This document shows positions 1-6,778 of a DNA stretch of 33,109 nt, in pieces. This stretch comes from an uncultured Rhodanobacter sp. Lineage in GTDB: Bacteria; Pseudomonadota; Gammaproteobacteria; Xanthomonadales; Rhodanobacteraceae. The DNA lies in contig CALCWL010000139.1 in the NCBI GenBank assembly GCA_937906285.1, forward strand, positions 1 through 33,109, written 5' to 3'. The first letter of the stretch is position 1. The number at the start of each line of letters is the position of its first letter. Made by a program: the position numbers and the translations under genes. The notes below the pieces were generated by a model. That model searched no databases, was not told the DNA's origin, and saw only the letters and a program-made list of their open reading frames with translations.

Positions 1-2
1 GC

Positions 3-437
3 TCAGTCGATGCCGATCACCTTGCCGCTGTGCGCGTCGACGCGCAGCTTGACCTTCTTGCCGGCGGGGTTGTCGGCCTTGGCCTTCCAGATGCCGTCGT
101 CGTAATCCACGTCATGCACGTCGGTGTAGCCCTGGGTCGACAGCGCCGCTTCCACGTCGTGCTTGCTCAGCGTGGAGACTTCCGTGTCGGGGTAGATCTC
201 GCCAGTGCTGGCGTCGATGCGCACGTCCAGGTCATTGCCGTCGGCGCTGTCCGCCTCGGCTTTCCACATGCCGTCCTTGAACTTCAGGTCGTGCACGTCG
301 GTGTAGCCCTGGGCGGTGAGTCGGGCGCGCACCTGCGGTTCGGTCAACGCCTGCTGCGCGATCGCGCTCTGGAAGGCGCCCAGCGACAGCGCGCCGATGC
401 TCAGGGCCAGGGCCAGGGAGGGGGTCGTCGGTTTCAT
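3..437 (-). CDS. Exported protein with two tandem PepSY-like repeats
   Basis: Encodes 144 residues. The first 27 or so form a Sec signal peptide with a hydrophobic stretch and an AIA-Q cleavage site. The mature part is two near-identical PepSY-like units, at about residues 33-80 and 92-140; each has an LxxQGYTDVHD core, a DGxWKA turn and a VRxDAxSGxxY/I ending. PepSY modules are extracytoplasmic and often inhibit peptidases or bind metals or ligands, but the actual role here cannot be read. The ATG at 437 was chosen over a longer in-frame start because GAGGTG lies just upstream and the signal peptide begins there. The stop codon is two bases from the window edge. Nothing links it to the flagellar genes. 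Confidence 0.85.
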   Translation of the reverse strand: MKPTTPSLALALSIGALSLGAFQSAIAQQALTEPQVRARLTAQGYTDVHDLKFKDGMWKAEADSADGNDLDVRIDASTGEIYPDTEVSTLSKHDVEAALSTQGYTDVHDVDYDDGIWKAKADNPAGKKVKLRVDAHSGKVIGID

Positions 438-560
438 GGCGCACCTCGTTGCTCGCGGAAAGCTCCGAGTCTTGGTCGCCCGACGAAAACATGCAGTGAA
501 TGCGGGCGTGAATCGCTGCCAACGGTTCAGCAACGTGATGGGCCGTGCCGCAAACGCGAC

Positions 561-591
561 GCCGCCGCCCGGTGGAGTGCCGGACGGCGGC
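561..591 (-). terminator. GC-rich hairpin downstream of the HU-like gene
   Basis: A 12-bp stem with one wobble pair (561-572 with 580-591) and a short loop. A second perfect 8-bp hairpin (TTGATCGA paired with TCGATCAA) lies at 613-635, between the stop codon and this stem. There is only a short T-run after the stem, so it is a plausible but not canonical intrinsic terminator for the minus-strand HU-like gene. Confidence 0.5.
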
Positions 592-645
592 GCGCGGGTG
601 GATCAGACGAGATTGATCGACGCAGGGTCGATCAACGCGCGCACC

Positions 646-1038
646 TCAGAGCGCGGCGTCCTTCAGCTTCTTCAGCGGGCGCACCTTCACCTTCACCGTG
701 GCGGGCTTGGCGGCGAACACCTGCTCCTCGCCGGTGAACGGATTCTTGCCCTTGCGCTTCGGCTTGGCGGCAACCTTCACGGCGTTGATCTTGAACAGGC
801 CGGGCAGGGTGAACTGGCCCACGCCCTTCTTGTGCACCGAAGCGAGCACGGCCGACTCCAGGCCGGCGAGCACGGCCTTGACCGCCTTCGCTTCGACGTT
901 GGCCTGGGCGGCGATGTGGGCGATGAGCCCGGACTTCGACAGGCTCTCGCCCAGCGGCTTGACCGGCGCGGCAGACTTGGCGGCGGCAGGCTTGGCAGCC
1001 TTGGCGGGAGCTTTCTTGGCAGTGGTTTTGGTAGCCAT
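646..1038 (-). CDS. HU/IHF-family DNA-binding protein with Lys/Ala-rich N-terminal tail
   Basis: Encodes 130 residues. A basic, alanine- and lysine-rich tail (about residues 1-27, KKAPAKAAKPAAAK type) precedes a single HU fold (about residues 30-120). The fold contains the VGQFTLPGLFKI segment and the RKGKNPFTGEE segment that, in the HU family, forms the DNA-contacting arm (usually GRNPxTG). It probably bends and compacts nucleoid DNA as a dimer. It is longer than standard HU (about 90 residues) because of the tail, a form I recall as common in xanthomonads. The ATG at 1038 is preceded by GAGATC. It is monocistronic, with hairpins downstream. It is unrelated to the flagellar genes. Confidence 0.9.
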   Translation of the reverse strand: MATKTTAKKAPAKAAKPAAAKSAAPVKPLGESLSKSGLIAHIAAQANVEAKAVKAVLAGLESAVLASVHKKGVGQFTLPGLFKINAVKVAAKPKRKGKNPFTGEEQVFAAKPATVKVKVRPLKKLKDAAL

Positions 1039-1277
1039 TAGTTGATCTCGATAGTAGGAAACCCCGGCTTTCTGGGCTCGGAGGCCTTGCGGCCCGCACA
1101 ATGTAGCGAAATTTTAGGGGTTTGACGCAACTGTCGTGCCTCGCGCGCGAATTTTTTTTCACGGCGCTGCGGATGCGGCGGTGCACGATGCATCGTTGCG
1201 GCTCGCGTGCGTCGTCATCCACGCCCGCTGCACATCGCACCGGTATGCTCCCCGCACGTTCCCCACCGGCTTGGCCC

Positions 1278-2063
1278 ATGACGAAATTTTCCGCGACGAG
1301 CCGGCAGGCCGGATACCTCACGCGCGGTCGCGCGCGCGCCTTGCGCCGGTCGCGCTGGACGATGCTGCTGCTTGTGCTGGCGCCGGTCGCGTGGGCGGCG
1401 ACGCCGATCACGTTGCGGTTCTCCGACGTGGCACCGGGCAACACGCTGCCGGCAGGCTGGAAGGCGTATGCCATGTCGCGGCATCGTCCGGCGGCACCGA
1501 TGGCGATCGTGCGCGACGGCGCCGACAGCGTGTTCCACATCGACGCCGATCGCGCCGCCGGCGCCATCGCCCATACGCTGGACCTGCCTGCCGCCACCAT
1601 GCTCGGCTGGCGCTGGAAGGTGGACCGCAGCGTGGCGGCGGCAGACATGTCGAAGAAGAAGGGCGACGATTTCGCCGCGCGCGTCTACGTGTTCTTCGAC
1701 GTGCCGCTGTCCAGCCTGTCCTGGCTGCAGCGCATGAAATTGAAACTGGCGCGCCGCACGCTCGGCCACACGATGCCCACCGCGGCGCTTTGCTACGTGT
1801 GGGACAACCGCCACCCGATCGGCACCATCGCGCCCAGCCCGTACTCGCCGCTGATACGCACCATCGTCCTGCAAAGCGGCAACACGCACGCCGGCCAGTG
1901 GCAAGTGCAAGATCGCAATCTCGCCGCCGATTACCTTGCCGCCTTCGGTCGCCCCGCGCCGCGCATCACCGGCATTGCACTCTCCGCCGACACCGACAAC
2001 ACCGGCGGCCACGCGCAGGCATGGTTCGGCGACGTGACGCTCACGCCTGCCTCCGAACCCTGA
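1278..2063 (+). CDS. DUF3047 domain exported protein
   Basis: Encodes 261 residues from the ATG at 1278. A basic stretch (RGRARALRRSRW) and a hydrophobic core (about residues 29-41, ending in WAA) look like a signal peptide; the ATG at 1362 would give a shorter version of it. The remainder matches the DUF3047 pattern as I know it: LGWRWKVDR near residue 110, a KKGDDFAARVYVFFD block, ALCYVWDN, then IAPSPY and a C-terminal ITGIALSADTDNTGGHAQAWFGDV. The biochemical role of the family is not established. It is the only plus-strand gene in this flank, and its stop lies just beyond the tail end of the minus-strand gene at 2079. The start is uncertain because no strong ribosome binding site precedes either ATG. 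Confidence 0.8.
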   Translation: MTKFSATSRQAGYLTRGRARALRRSRWTMLLLVLAPVAWAATPITLRFSDVAPGNTLPAGWKAYAMSRHRPAAPMAIVRDGADSVFHIDADRAAGAIAHTLDLPAATMLGWRWKVDRSVAAADMSKKKGDDFAARVYVFFDVPLSSLSWLQRMKLKLARRTLGHTMPTAALCYVWDNRHPIGTIAPSPYSPLIRTIVLQSGNTHAGQWQVQDRNLAADYLAAFGRPAPRITGIALSADTDNTGGHAQAWFGDVTLTPASEP

Positions 2064-2078
2064 TCCATGTTGCTTGCC

Positions 2079-2369
2079 TTACGGCTTCGGCTTGCTCCGG
2101 CGGCGCGGCTTGGCTTGCGCGGCGACGATCAGTTCCTGCAGGTAGGCGATGCCTTCTTCCTCGGGGAAAAAGGCGACCACGTCGGCCACGCTGAGTCCGT
2201 GGCGTTTGCGCAGGGCCAGGAACTCCTCGCGCGCCACCGACAGGCGCTGGGCGGCGGCGGCTTTCTTGCCCAGCGGTTTGGCCGGTGCGGGGGCGGGGGC
2301 GGGGGTCTTGCGTTCGAGTTGGGCCAGCTCTTCCTGGAACTGGCGAAAGTCGTATTTCGAGGTCGTCAT
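2079..2369 (-). CDS. Small basic protein of unknown function
   Basis: Encodes 96 residues. A short charged N-terminal helix (residues 5-20) is followed by an Ala-Pro linker (about 22-32), a helical central region containing LRKRHGLSVADVVAFFPEEE, and a basic C-terminal tail ending RRRSKPKP. The tail and small size would suit a nucleic-acid-associated protein, but no HU or H-NS signature is present and I do not recognise the family. No Shine-Dalgarno sequence is evident at the ATG. It is codirectional with the gene at 2435-2758, 65 bases away, and may share its transcript. Confidence 0.65.
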   Translation of the reverse strand: MTTSKYDFRQFQEELAQLERKTPAPAPAPAKPLGKKAAAAQRLSVAREEFLALRKRHGLSVADVVAFFPEEEGIAYLQELIVAAQAKPRRRSKPKP

Positions 2370-2434
2370 CGGGACACTGGTCGGGGCGTGGTCCGCGCAT
2401 TTTCGCATGGCCGCCGCGCCGGCGGCTCGCGCCT

Positions 2435-2758
2435 TCAGGCGGCGCTGCGCGTGCCCCAGTTCGTGCCGGCAGCCAGGCTGCGGTGACGTGCCGCGGCATA
2501 CGCGCGGGAAAAACGGGCGGCGCAGCTGTCGTCCTTCGTCACCTCGTTCGGGGCTGCAGCGACGCTCGGCGCGGGTTCGCCAGCAGCAGCGGGCGCCGGC
2601 AGCGACCGGCCGGAGCAGGCATGCTGCAAAGCCTGCTGCAACGCTTCCTCGCCGGCCTGCTCGGTCAACGCCAAGCGGCACGCGGCGTGGCGCATCAGGA
2701 AATGGATCGCCAGCTCTTCCGGCGAATTCGGCACGGTGCGATCGATGACTTCTTCCAT
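2435..2758 (-). CDS. Hypothetical protein
   Basis: Encodes 107 residues from the ATG at 2758, which has GAGAAG about seven bases upstream; a longer in-frame start exists but has no such site. The first half (about residues 10-50) looks helical, with PNSPEELAIHFLMRHAACRL and repeated Glu/Gln/Ala. The second half is Ala/Pro-rich and then Arg/Ala-rich. There is no signal peptide, membrane segment or recognised motif. Function is unknown. It lies upstream of the small basic protein gene at 2079-2369 on the same strand. Confidence 0.55.
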   Translation of the reverse strand: MEEVIDRTVPNSPEELAIHFLMRHAACRLALTEQAGEEALQQALQHACSGRSLPAPAAAGEPAPSVAAAPNEVTKDDSCAARFSRAYAAARHRSLAAGTNWGTRSAA

Positions 2759-3076
2759 GGCGGCTTCTCGATGACGGAACCGGGGCGGTTCACCGGATGC
2801 GCAGCAGAAACCGTGCCAAATGAGAACTGCGTCACAAGATCGGGCCTCGTCGACCGCGGTCCTCCTGCGCCCCGGCGAGGGTTGCGGCGGATTGCGCTCG
2901 CAAGGGGCGCAAAGCACTCCGGCGGAGCAGGGGGTTGACCGGCTATCCGCCGGCGTGGACATGCCTGGCCCGATCGCTACCGGCCCTGGCCGGGGTGGAA
3001 ACGGGGCGGTGTCGAGGCTCGCTGCGAACGGCGTGCTGCGCAGCTGGACGAGCGGCGGACGGACGGCGCTCGGCGG
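2759..3076 (+). other. Intergenic stretch with no supported gene
   Basis: This is the spacer between the minus-strand hypothetical gene and the tRNA-Phe terminator. It is GC-rich. The open frames crossing it have no ribosome binding site or recognisable product, and those running into 3120-3195 simply translate the tRNA. I see no repeat or clear promoter. Confidence 0.5.
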
Positions 3077-3108
3077 AAAACGAAAAGGGCCTGCATCACT
3101 GCAAGCCC
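3077..3108 (-). terminator. Rho-independent terminator of tRNA-Phe
   Basis: On the minus strand a 9-bp stem (3100-3108 pairing with 3087-3095, one G-T pair, 4-base loop) is followed directly by TTTTCGTTTT (3077-3086). It starts 12 bases after the CCA end of the tRNA. Confidence 0.85.
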
Positions 3109-3119
3109 CTGGAATTCAA

Positions 3120-3195
3120 TGGTGGCCGGGGACGGAATCGAACCGCCGACACGGGGATTTTCAATCCCCTGCTCTACCAACTGAGCTACCCGGCC
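3120..3195 (-). tRNA. tRNA-Phe (GAA)
   Basis: A 76-nt cloverleaf including an encoded CCA end. The acceptor stem is GGCCGGG/CCCGGCC, the D arm GCTC-AGTTGGTA-GAGC, the anticodon stem GGGGA/TCCCC with loop TTGAAAA (anticodon GAA), a 5-base variable loop follows, and the T arm has loop TTCGATT. All stems pair with a single G-T. It has its own promoter upstream and terminator downstream, so it is a single-gene transcript. Confidence 0.97.
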
Positions 3196-3252
3196 GGGAA
3201 CCTGGCGATCAAGCACAACCGGGTAGGTTGCCGTTGATGCGTGGAGCCGTGC

Positions 3253-3281
3253 ATTAGACCGAAAGTGTGCGTGATCGTCAA
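3253..3281 (-). promoter_or_regulatory. Sigma-70 promoter of tRNA-Phe
   Basis: On the minus strand, TTGACG (3276-3281), a 17-base spacer, then TCTAAT (3253-3258). Five of six bases match consensus in each hexamer and the spacing is ideal. Transcription would start near 3246, leaving about a 50-base leader before the tRNA. The -35 hexamer overlaps the yggX stop codon (3278-3280). Confidence 0.8.
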
Positions 3282-3556
3282 GACGCAGAGGGGGGCGGGG
3301 TGAAGCCGGCGGCCTGGTCGACGTCGCCGCCGAAGAGGAATTTCTCCATCTGCTCGCCCAGGTACTGGCGCGACTTCGCGTCGAGCGGGTTGAGTCGGTA
3401 TTCGTTGATCAGGGTGGTCTGGTGGGCCAGCCATTGCTGCCACGCGGGCTTGGAGATCTCGGTGTAGATGCGCTGGCCGAGCGGGCCGGGCCAAGGTGCG
3501 AAGTCGAGGCCTTCGGCGTCGATCTGGAGTTTGCTGCAGTGGATGGTGCGGCTCAT
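3278..3556 (-). CDS. yggX: Probable Fe(2+)-trafficking / oxidative damage protection protein YggX
   Basis: Encodes 92 residues, the usual YggX length. Family features visible are the MSRTIHCxKL start with the conserved Cys7, the GLDFxPxPGxLGxRIY block (about 17-31), the SKPAWQQWLxHQTTLINEYRLN block (about 36-56), and the ending EQMEKFLFGG. In the family, YggX is a small cytoplasmic protein that helps keep iron-sulfur enzymes intact under oxidative stress. The gene stands alone, with the tRNA-Phe promoter overlapping its stop codon. Confidence 0.95.
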   Translation of the reverse strand: MSRTIHCSKLQIDAEGLDFAPWPGPLGQRIYTEISKPAWQQWLAHQTTLINEYRLNPLDAKSRQYLGEQMEKFLFGGDVDQAAGFTPPPSAS

Positions 3557-3713
3557 CGGTTCATTCCTGTGCGCCCGCGCAAACAGTGCGCGGGTACGGC
3601 GGGAGAGTGTGCGATGCGCGCGGGGTCGGGTCGCTGATCTGCGGCAAGCGGAGTGGCCGACGCGGCGCGTTCGCGAGGAGCGCGCATTATCGGCGATGGG
3701 CGCGTGCTTGTCG

Positions 3714-3738
3714 CGCCGGGGCGTGACAAGCCCCGGCG
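3714..3738 (-). terminator. GC stem-loop downstream of the EAL-HDOD gene
   Basis: A perfect 9-bp stem (CGCCGGGGC at 3714-3722 with its complement at 3730-3738) and a 7-base loop lie 15 bases past the stop codon at 3753 on the minus strand. No T-run follows, so termination is inferred only from position. Confidence 0.45.
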
Positions 3739-3752
3739 TGACGGGCTTGCGG

Positions 3753-5048
3753 TCAGGCTGCCTGCTTGCCGTTGGCGGAGGCGAACACCTGGTCCGCCCA
3801 TTGCGTGGCGCCAAGATAGATCGAGGCCATGCTCATGATGCGCTGGGGCGTGGCCATGCCGCTGGTCATTTCGCCGGCTTCCCACGCGACGATCTGCTTG
3901 AGCATGGCGCCGTACGGACCGCTGCGATCGGTCAGTGCGCCGCTGACTTCCGGCACCAGGCGCAGATGGCTCAGCAGGAAATCCATCGGTGCGCACATCA
4001 GCGTGTCCAGCAGTGAGAACAGGCCCACGGTGAAGGCGGTTTCCGGCGAAAGGGACGAGTTGCCGGCGGCGAATTTCTCGCACATGTGGGCACGGATCAG
4101 CGCCGCGCGCAGCAGCTCGGGCGGGTGGTCGTCCATGCTGCACATGGACATCGTCTCGATCCAGTTGCGCATGCGCGTGACGCCGAAGAAGATCGCCGCC
4201 TGCTGCACCGACTTCAGCTGGCGCGGCAGGGCGAAATAGGCGGAGTTCACGCAGCTGAGCAGCTTGTAGCTGAGCACGGCGTCGTCACGGATGATGTTGC
4301 CCAGCTCCACCGGACCGGGGTTCTTTTCCTGCAGCGCGCCCATCAGGCGCAGGATGCTCATGCGGTTGGCGGTAAGCACCGGCACGGCGACGGGCTGCGG
4401 AATCAGCAGGAATCGCCCCTGGACCGCCTGCACCTGCAGCTCCAGGCAGCGCTCGTAGGTGGGGTGGTCGTTGACCTGACCGATGACCACGCGGATGCCG
4501 CGGGCGAACAGGTAGTCCGCGCGCTCCTTCAGTGCTTCGGGCGTCAGCCGGCTGGCGTCCAGTCGCACCAGCTGCACGATCTGCAGCAGCGCCTGCAGCT
4601 GGCGGCTGCTTTCCGGGTCGGTGTCGCCCGCTTCGAGCAGCAGCTGGCAGCCGCGTTCGGCCATCTGCTGCAGGCGCTTCATCAGCGCCGCGTCGTCGGC
4701 CACCGAAGGCTGCAGCACCACGCCCAGACGCGGCTGGTGCAGCAGCACGTCGGAATCTTCCGGCAGCAGTTCGGCGGGCAGGTTGAGGAAGGCGCGGTTG
4801 CCGCGCACCAGCCGGGTCAGGGCGCCGTCGGTGATGGTGGAGAGCACGCTGCGCAGCAGGTTCTGCTCGTCGCCCGGCTCGCAGTGGAAGACGATTTCAT
4901 AGGCGAACAGGTTGCGCTCGCGATCCAGCATCGGCGTGCGCAGCACCGGCAGCGGCGTGGCCAGCGGAACGAGTGCCGAGGCGGCAGGCTGTTCGGCGGC
5001 GCTGGCGTGTTTCGGGGCGGCGACGGGGGAGGCGTGAAGGTTGCTCAT
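3753..5048 (-). CDS. Degenerate EAL plus HDOD domain signalling protein (YuxH-like)
   Basis: Encodes 431 residues with no signal peptide or membrane segment. After an Ala/Pro-rich leader (1-35), residues of about 36-230 resemble an EAL phosphodiesterase fold (RTPMLDRERNLFAYEIVF, AFLNLPAELL, VRLDASRL) but lack the catalytic signature, with VVLQPSV where an ExLxR-type motif would be expected. Residues of about 235-420 form an HDOD domain (PVELGNIIRDDAVLSYKLL, LKSVQQAAIFFGVTRMRNW). Proteins of this architecture are non-enzymatic signalling scaffolds as far as is known. It lies 103 bases downstream of flgN on the same strand with no clear promoter between, so co-transcription with flgMN and a motility role are likely but inferred. 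Confidence 0.88.
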   Translation of the reverse strand: MSNLHASPVAAPKHASAAEQPAASALVPLATPLPVLRTPMLDRERNLFAYEIVFHCEPGDEQNLLRSVLSTITDGALTRLVRGNRAFLNLPAELLPEDSDVLLHQPRLGVVLQPSVADDAALMKRLQQMAERGCQLLLEAGDTDPESSRQLQALLQIVQLVRLDASRLTPEALKERADYLFARGIRVVIGQVNDHPTYERCLELQVQAVQGRFLLIPQPVAVPVLTANRMSILRLMGALQEKNPGPVELGNIIRDDAVLSYKLLSCVNSAYFALPRQLKSVQQAAIFFGVTRMRNWIETMSMCSMDDHPPELLRAALIRAHMCEKFAAGNSSLSPETAFTVGLFSLLDTLMCAPMDFLLSHLRLVPEVSGALTDRSGPYGAMLKQIVAWEAGEMTSGMATPQRIMSMASIYLGATQWADQVFASANGKQAA

Positions 5049-5151
5049 GGTCGGTCATCGCATCGGTGCGGGGCCAGCCGGCGCCGGCCGTGTGGTCAGT
5101 GGGGGTGTCGCCTGCGGGGACAGGTGGCAGCGAAGGGGTGGGATGTCGCGT

Positions 5152-5598
5152 TCATGCGGCGGCCAGCGATTTGGAGCGCAGGCTGCCGTGCAGTTCACCG
5201 CCGCTGCCATAGAGTTCGCCTTCGCCGGCGTGGCCGGTGAGGATCGCCAGTGCCTGACGCAACTGGGCCAGGCGCTGGTTGACCAGGCTGCCGTTGCGCA
5301 GGTTCAGCGCGTGGCAGTGGCGCAGCACCTGCAGGATCTGCGCCCAGCGCAATTCGTGCGACGCGTCGCTGACCGGCTGCTGGCGCTGCAGCAGCCGACG
5401 CTCGGCGTCGAGTTGCTCCAACTGTTGCATCAGCGCCTGCTTGCGGCTGCCCGCCGCGTCCAGCGCTGGCGCGTCGGCGATGTCGAGCGCTGCACGCTCG
5501 GCTTCCAGCGTGGTCTGCAACTGCTCGGCGCGCTGCTGCATCTCGTCCAGAACGGACGCGAGCGCATCGTTCAGTTCGTGGTGCAGCGGCTGCCTCAT
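5152..5598 (-). CDS. flgN: Flagellar export chaperone FlgN
   Basis: Encodes 148 residues, almost entirely helical, with long Gln/Leu/Ala coiled-coil stretches (about 10-95) and the C-terminal GELYGSGGELHG...LAAA ending seen in gammaproteobacterial FlgN. In the family, FlgN binds the hook-filament junction proteins FlgK and FlgL in the cytoplasm and delivers them to the export ATPase. The start ATG overlaps the flgM stop as ATGA, so translation is coupled to flgM. Its clients flgK and flgL are encoded at 16944-20025. Confidence 0.92.
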   Translation of the reverse strand: MRQPLHHELNDALASVLDEMQQRAEQLQTTLEAERAALDIADAPALDAAGSRKQALMQQLEQLDAERRLLQRQQPVSDASHELRWAQILQVLRHCHALNLRNGSLVNQRLAQLRQALAILTGHAGEGELYGSGGELHGSLRSKSLAAA

Positions 5599-5927
5599 GC
5601 CTTGTCCGTGCCGCCGAGTTGCTGATCCATCGCCAGCAGGCGTTCGGCGATCTTGCCGGCGTCGACCTTGTAGCTGCCGTCGGCAATGGCCTGGCGCACC
5701 TGCTCGACCCGCTTGGCGTCGATCGGCGAGGCGTCGCCCAGCCGGGCGACCTCCTGCAGTGCCCGCGCCGAATCGGTCAGCTTGAGCTGATCGGCGCTGC
5801 GTGGCGCCGCGACCGAAGCCTCCGGCGAGGCGGCTGCGTTGGCCGAGGTGCCGCTGCCTGTGCCGCTGCCGGCCTGCGGCAGCTTCGGCAAACCGTTGTT
5901 GGTAATCGTCGTGTTCATCGAACCCAT
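5595..5927 (-). CDS. flgM: Anti-sigma-28 factor FlgM
   Basis: Encodes 110 residues. The N-terminal half is Gly/Ser/Ala-rich and looks disordered. The C-terminal half contains the FlgM signature: LTDSARALQEV (about 50-60), PIDAKRVEQVRQAIADGSYKVD (about 68-89) and KIAERLLAMDQ. FlgM holds FliA inactive until the hook is complete and is then exported through the flagellar channel. Two in-frame ATGs exist (5927 and 5918); the second is the more typical N-terminus, but I keep the first. A near-consensus FliA promoter lies upstream, so FlgM probably limits its own synthesis. Confidence 0.95.
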   Translation of the reverse strand: MGSMNTTITNNGLPKLPQAGSGTGSGTSANAAASPEASVAAPRSADQLKLTDSARALQEVARLGDASPIDAKRVEQVRQAIADGSYKVDAGKIAERLLAMDQQLGGTDKA

Positions 5928-5954
5928 CCCACTGGAGTGTGCCCTGTGACTGGT

Positions 5955-5981
5955 TGATCGGCCGCTGTCCGGAAAACTTTA
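5955..5981 (-). promoter_or_regulatory. FliA (sigma-28) promoter of flgMN
   Basis: The minus strand reads TAAAGTTT-N11-GCCGATCA, against the enteric consensus TAAAGTTT-N11-GCCGATAA: a perfect -35 and six of eight bases in the -10. It ends 27 bases upstream of the flgM ATG. Confidence 0.88.
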
Positions 5982-5984
5982 GCA

Positions 5985-6007
5985 GCCCGTCGAAAAATCG
6001 ACCGGGC
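5985..6007 (-). terminator. Stem-loop between flgA and the flgM promoter
   Basis: A 9-bp stem (GCCCGTCGA pairing with TCGACCGGGC, one bulged C) around an AAAA loop, four bases upstream of the flgM -35 box. It may separate upstream flgA transcription from the FliA-driven flgMN unit. There is no T-run directly after it, so termination is unproven. Confidence 0.35.
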
Positions 6008-6073
6008 CGTGACCGTCGCTCGCGCCGTGGCGCAAGTAGTTGATTTTCATGGTTCGAATGAGGGGTGTCGGTT

Positions 6074-6778
6074 TCATGGCAGGGCCACCACCACGCCCGG
6101 CGCGCTGACCATCGCGTCGATCACCCGGCCCGATGCCGCGTTGCGCACGCGCAGGCGGGCGCCGTTGTCGCCGCTGCCCAGCGCCACCCCTTCGGCGCGC
6201 ACCGAGATGCCTTCGAGCTGCGCCAGCACCTGCACGTGGTCGCCGGCGCGCACCATGCGTCGCCCGCCCAGGCTGCCCGGGCTGAGCACGCTGCCGCGCG
6301 CCAGTGCGCGTGACAGCGTGCGGCCGGCGACCTGGTCGAGGTTGTCCAGGTAGCCGTAGCCGAGGCGCGTCACGTCGCGTTCCTCGACATGCACGTCGGC
6401 GGCGCCGATGCCGTCGCCGCGCAGCAGTGCGCGGCTGCTCACCAGCACCTGGCGAAACACCTGCAAATGAATGGGCACGCGCACGATCCAGCCGCCGGGT
6501 TGCGGACATTGCACCGGCACGGTCATGCGCGAGCGCGGCTGCGCCTGGTCGGAAACGAGTGCGCGCAGCGGTTCGCTGCACGCATCCAGTTGCAGGCGCG
6601 TGTCCAGCGGTTCGGTGCTGACCACGACTCGGCTGCCGGGCCGGCTGTAACGATCTTGCATCGCCTGTTCGGCTGCTGCGCGCACGCTGTCGAGCGACTG
6701 CGTGGCAGCGGCATGCGCGGTGGCGCTGCCCAGCAACGCGACCAACCCGACGGCAGCGAGGGCGGCGCGCAGGGTCAT
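6074..6778 (-). CDS. flgA: Flagellar P-ring assembly chaperone FlgA
   Basis: Encodes 234 residues with a Sec signal peptide (about 1-23, cleaved after AHA). The mature protein has an N-terminal region rich in substitutions (QLDACSEPL, PVQCPQPGGW, with two cysteines likely paired in the periplasm) and a C-terminal SAF-type region (about 120-234) with VHVEERDV, GRTLSRALARGSVLSP and VRAGDHVQVLAQ. FlgA helps the FlgI P-ring assemble in the periplasm. The ATG overlaps the chemoreceptor stop as ATGA, so the two are translationally coupled; flgM follows after 146 bases. Confidence 0.93.
   Translation of the reverse strand: MTLRAALAAVGLVALLGSATAHAAATQSLDSVRAAAEQAMQDRYSRPGSRVVVSTEPLDTRLQLDACSEPLRALVSDQAQPRSRMTVPVQCPQPGGWIVRVPIHLQVFRQVLVSSRALLRGDGIGAADVHVEERDVTRLGYGYLDNLDQVAGRTLSRALARGSVLSPGSLGGRRMVRAGDHVQVLAQLEGISVRAEGVALGSGDNGARLRVRNAASGRVIDAMVSAPGVVVALP

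Noticed and set aside
2820..3257. Plus-strand frames across the tRNA-Phe region
   Set aside because: They translate the tRNA and its flanks; there is no start signal or family match.
5928..6010. Stem-loop near the flgM promoter as a riboswitch
   Set aside because: It lies upstream of the promoter for flgM and is a simple hairpin; nothing suggests ligand binding.
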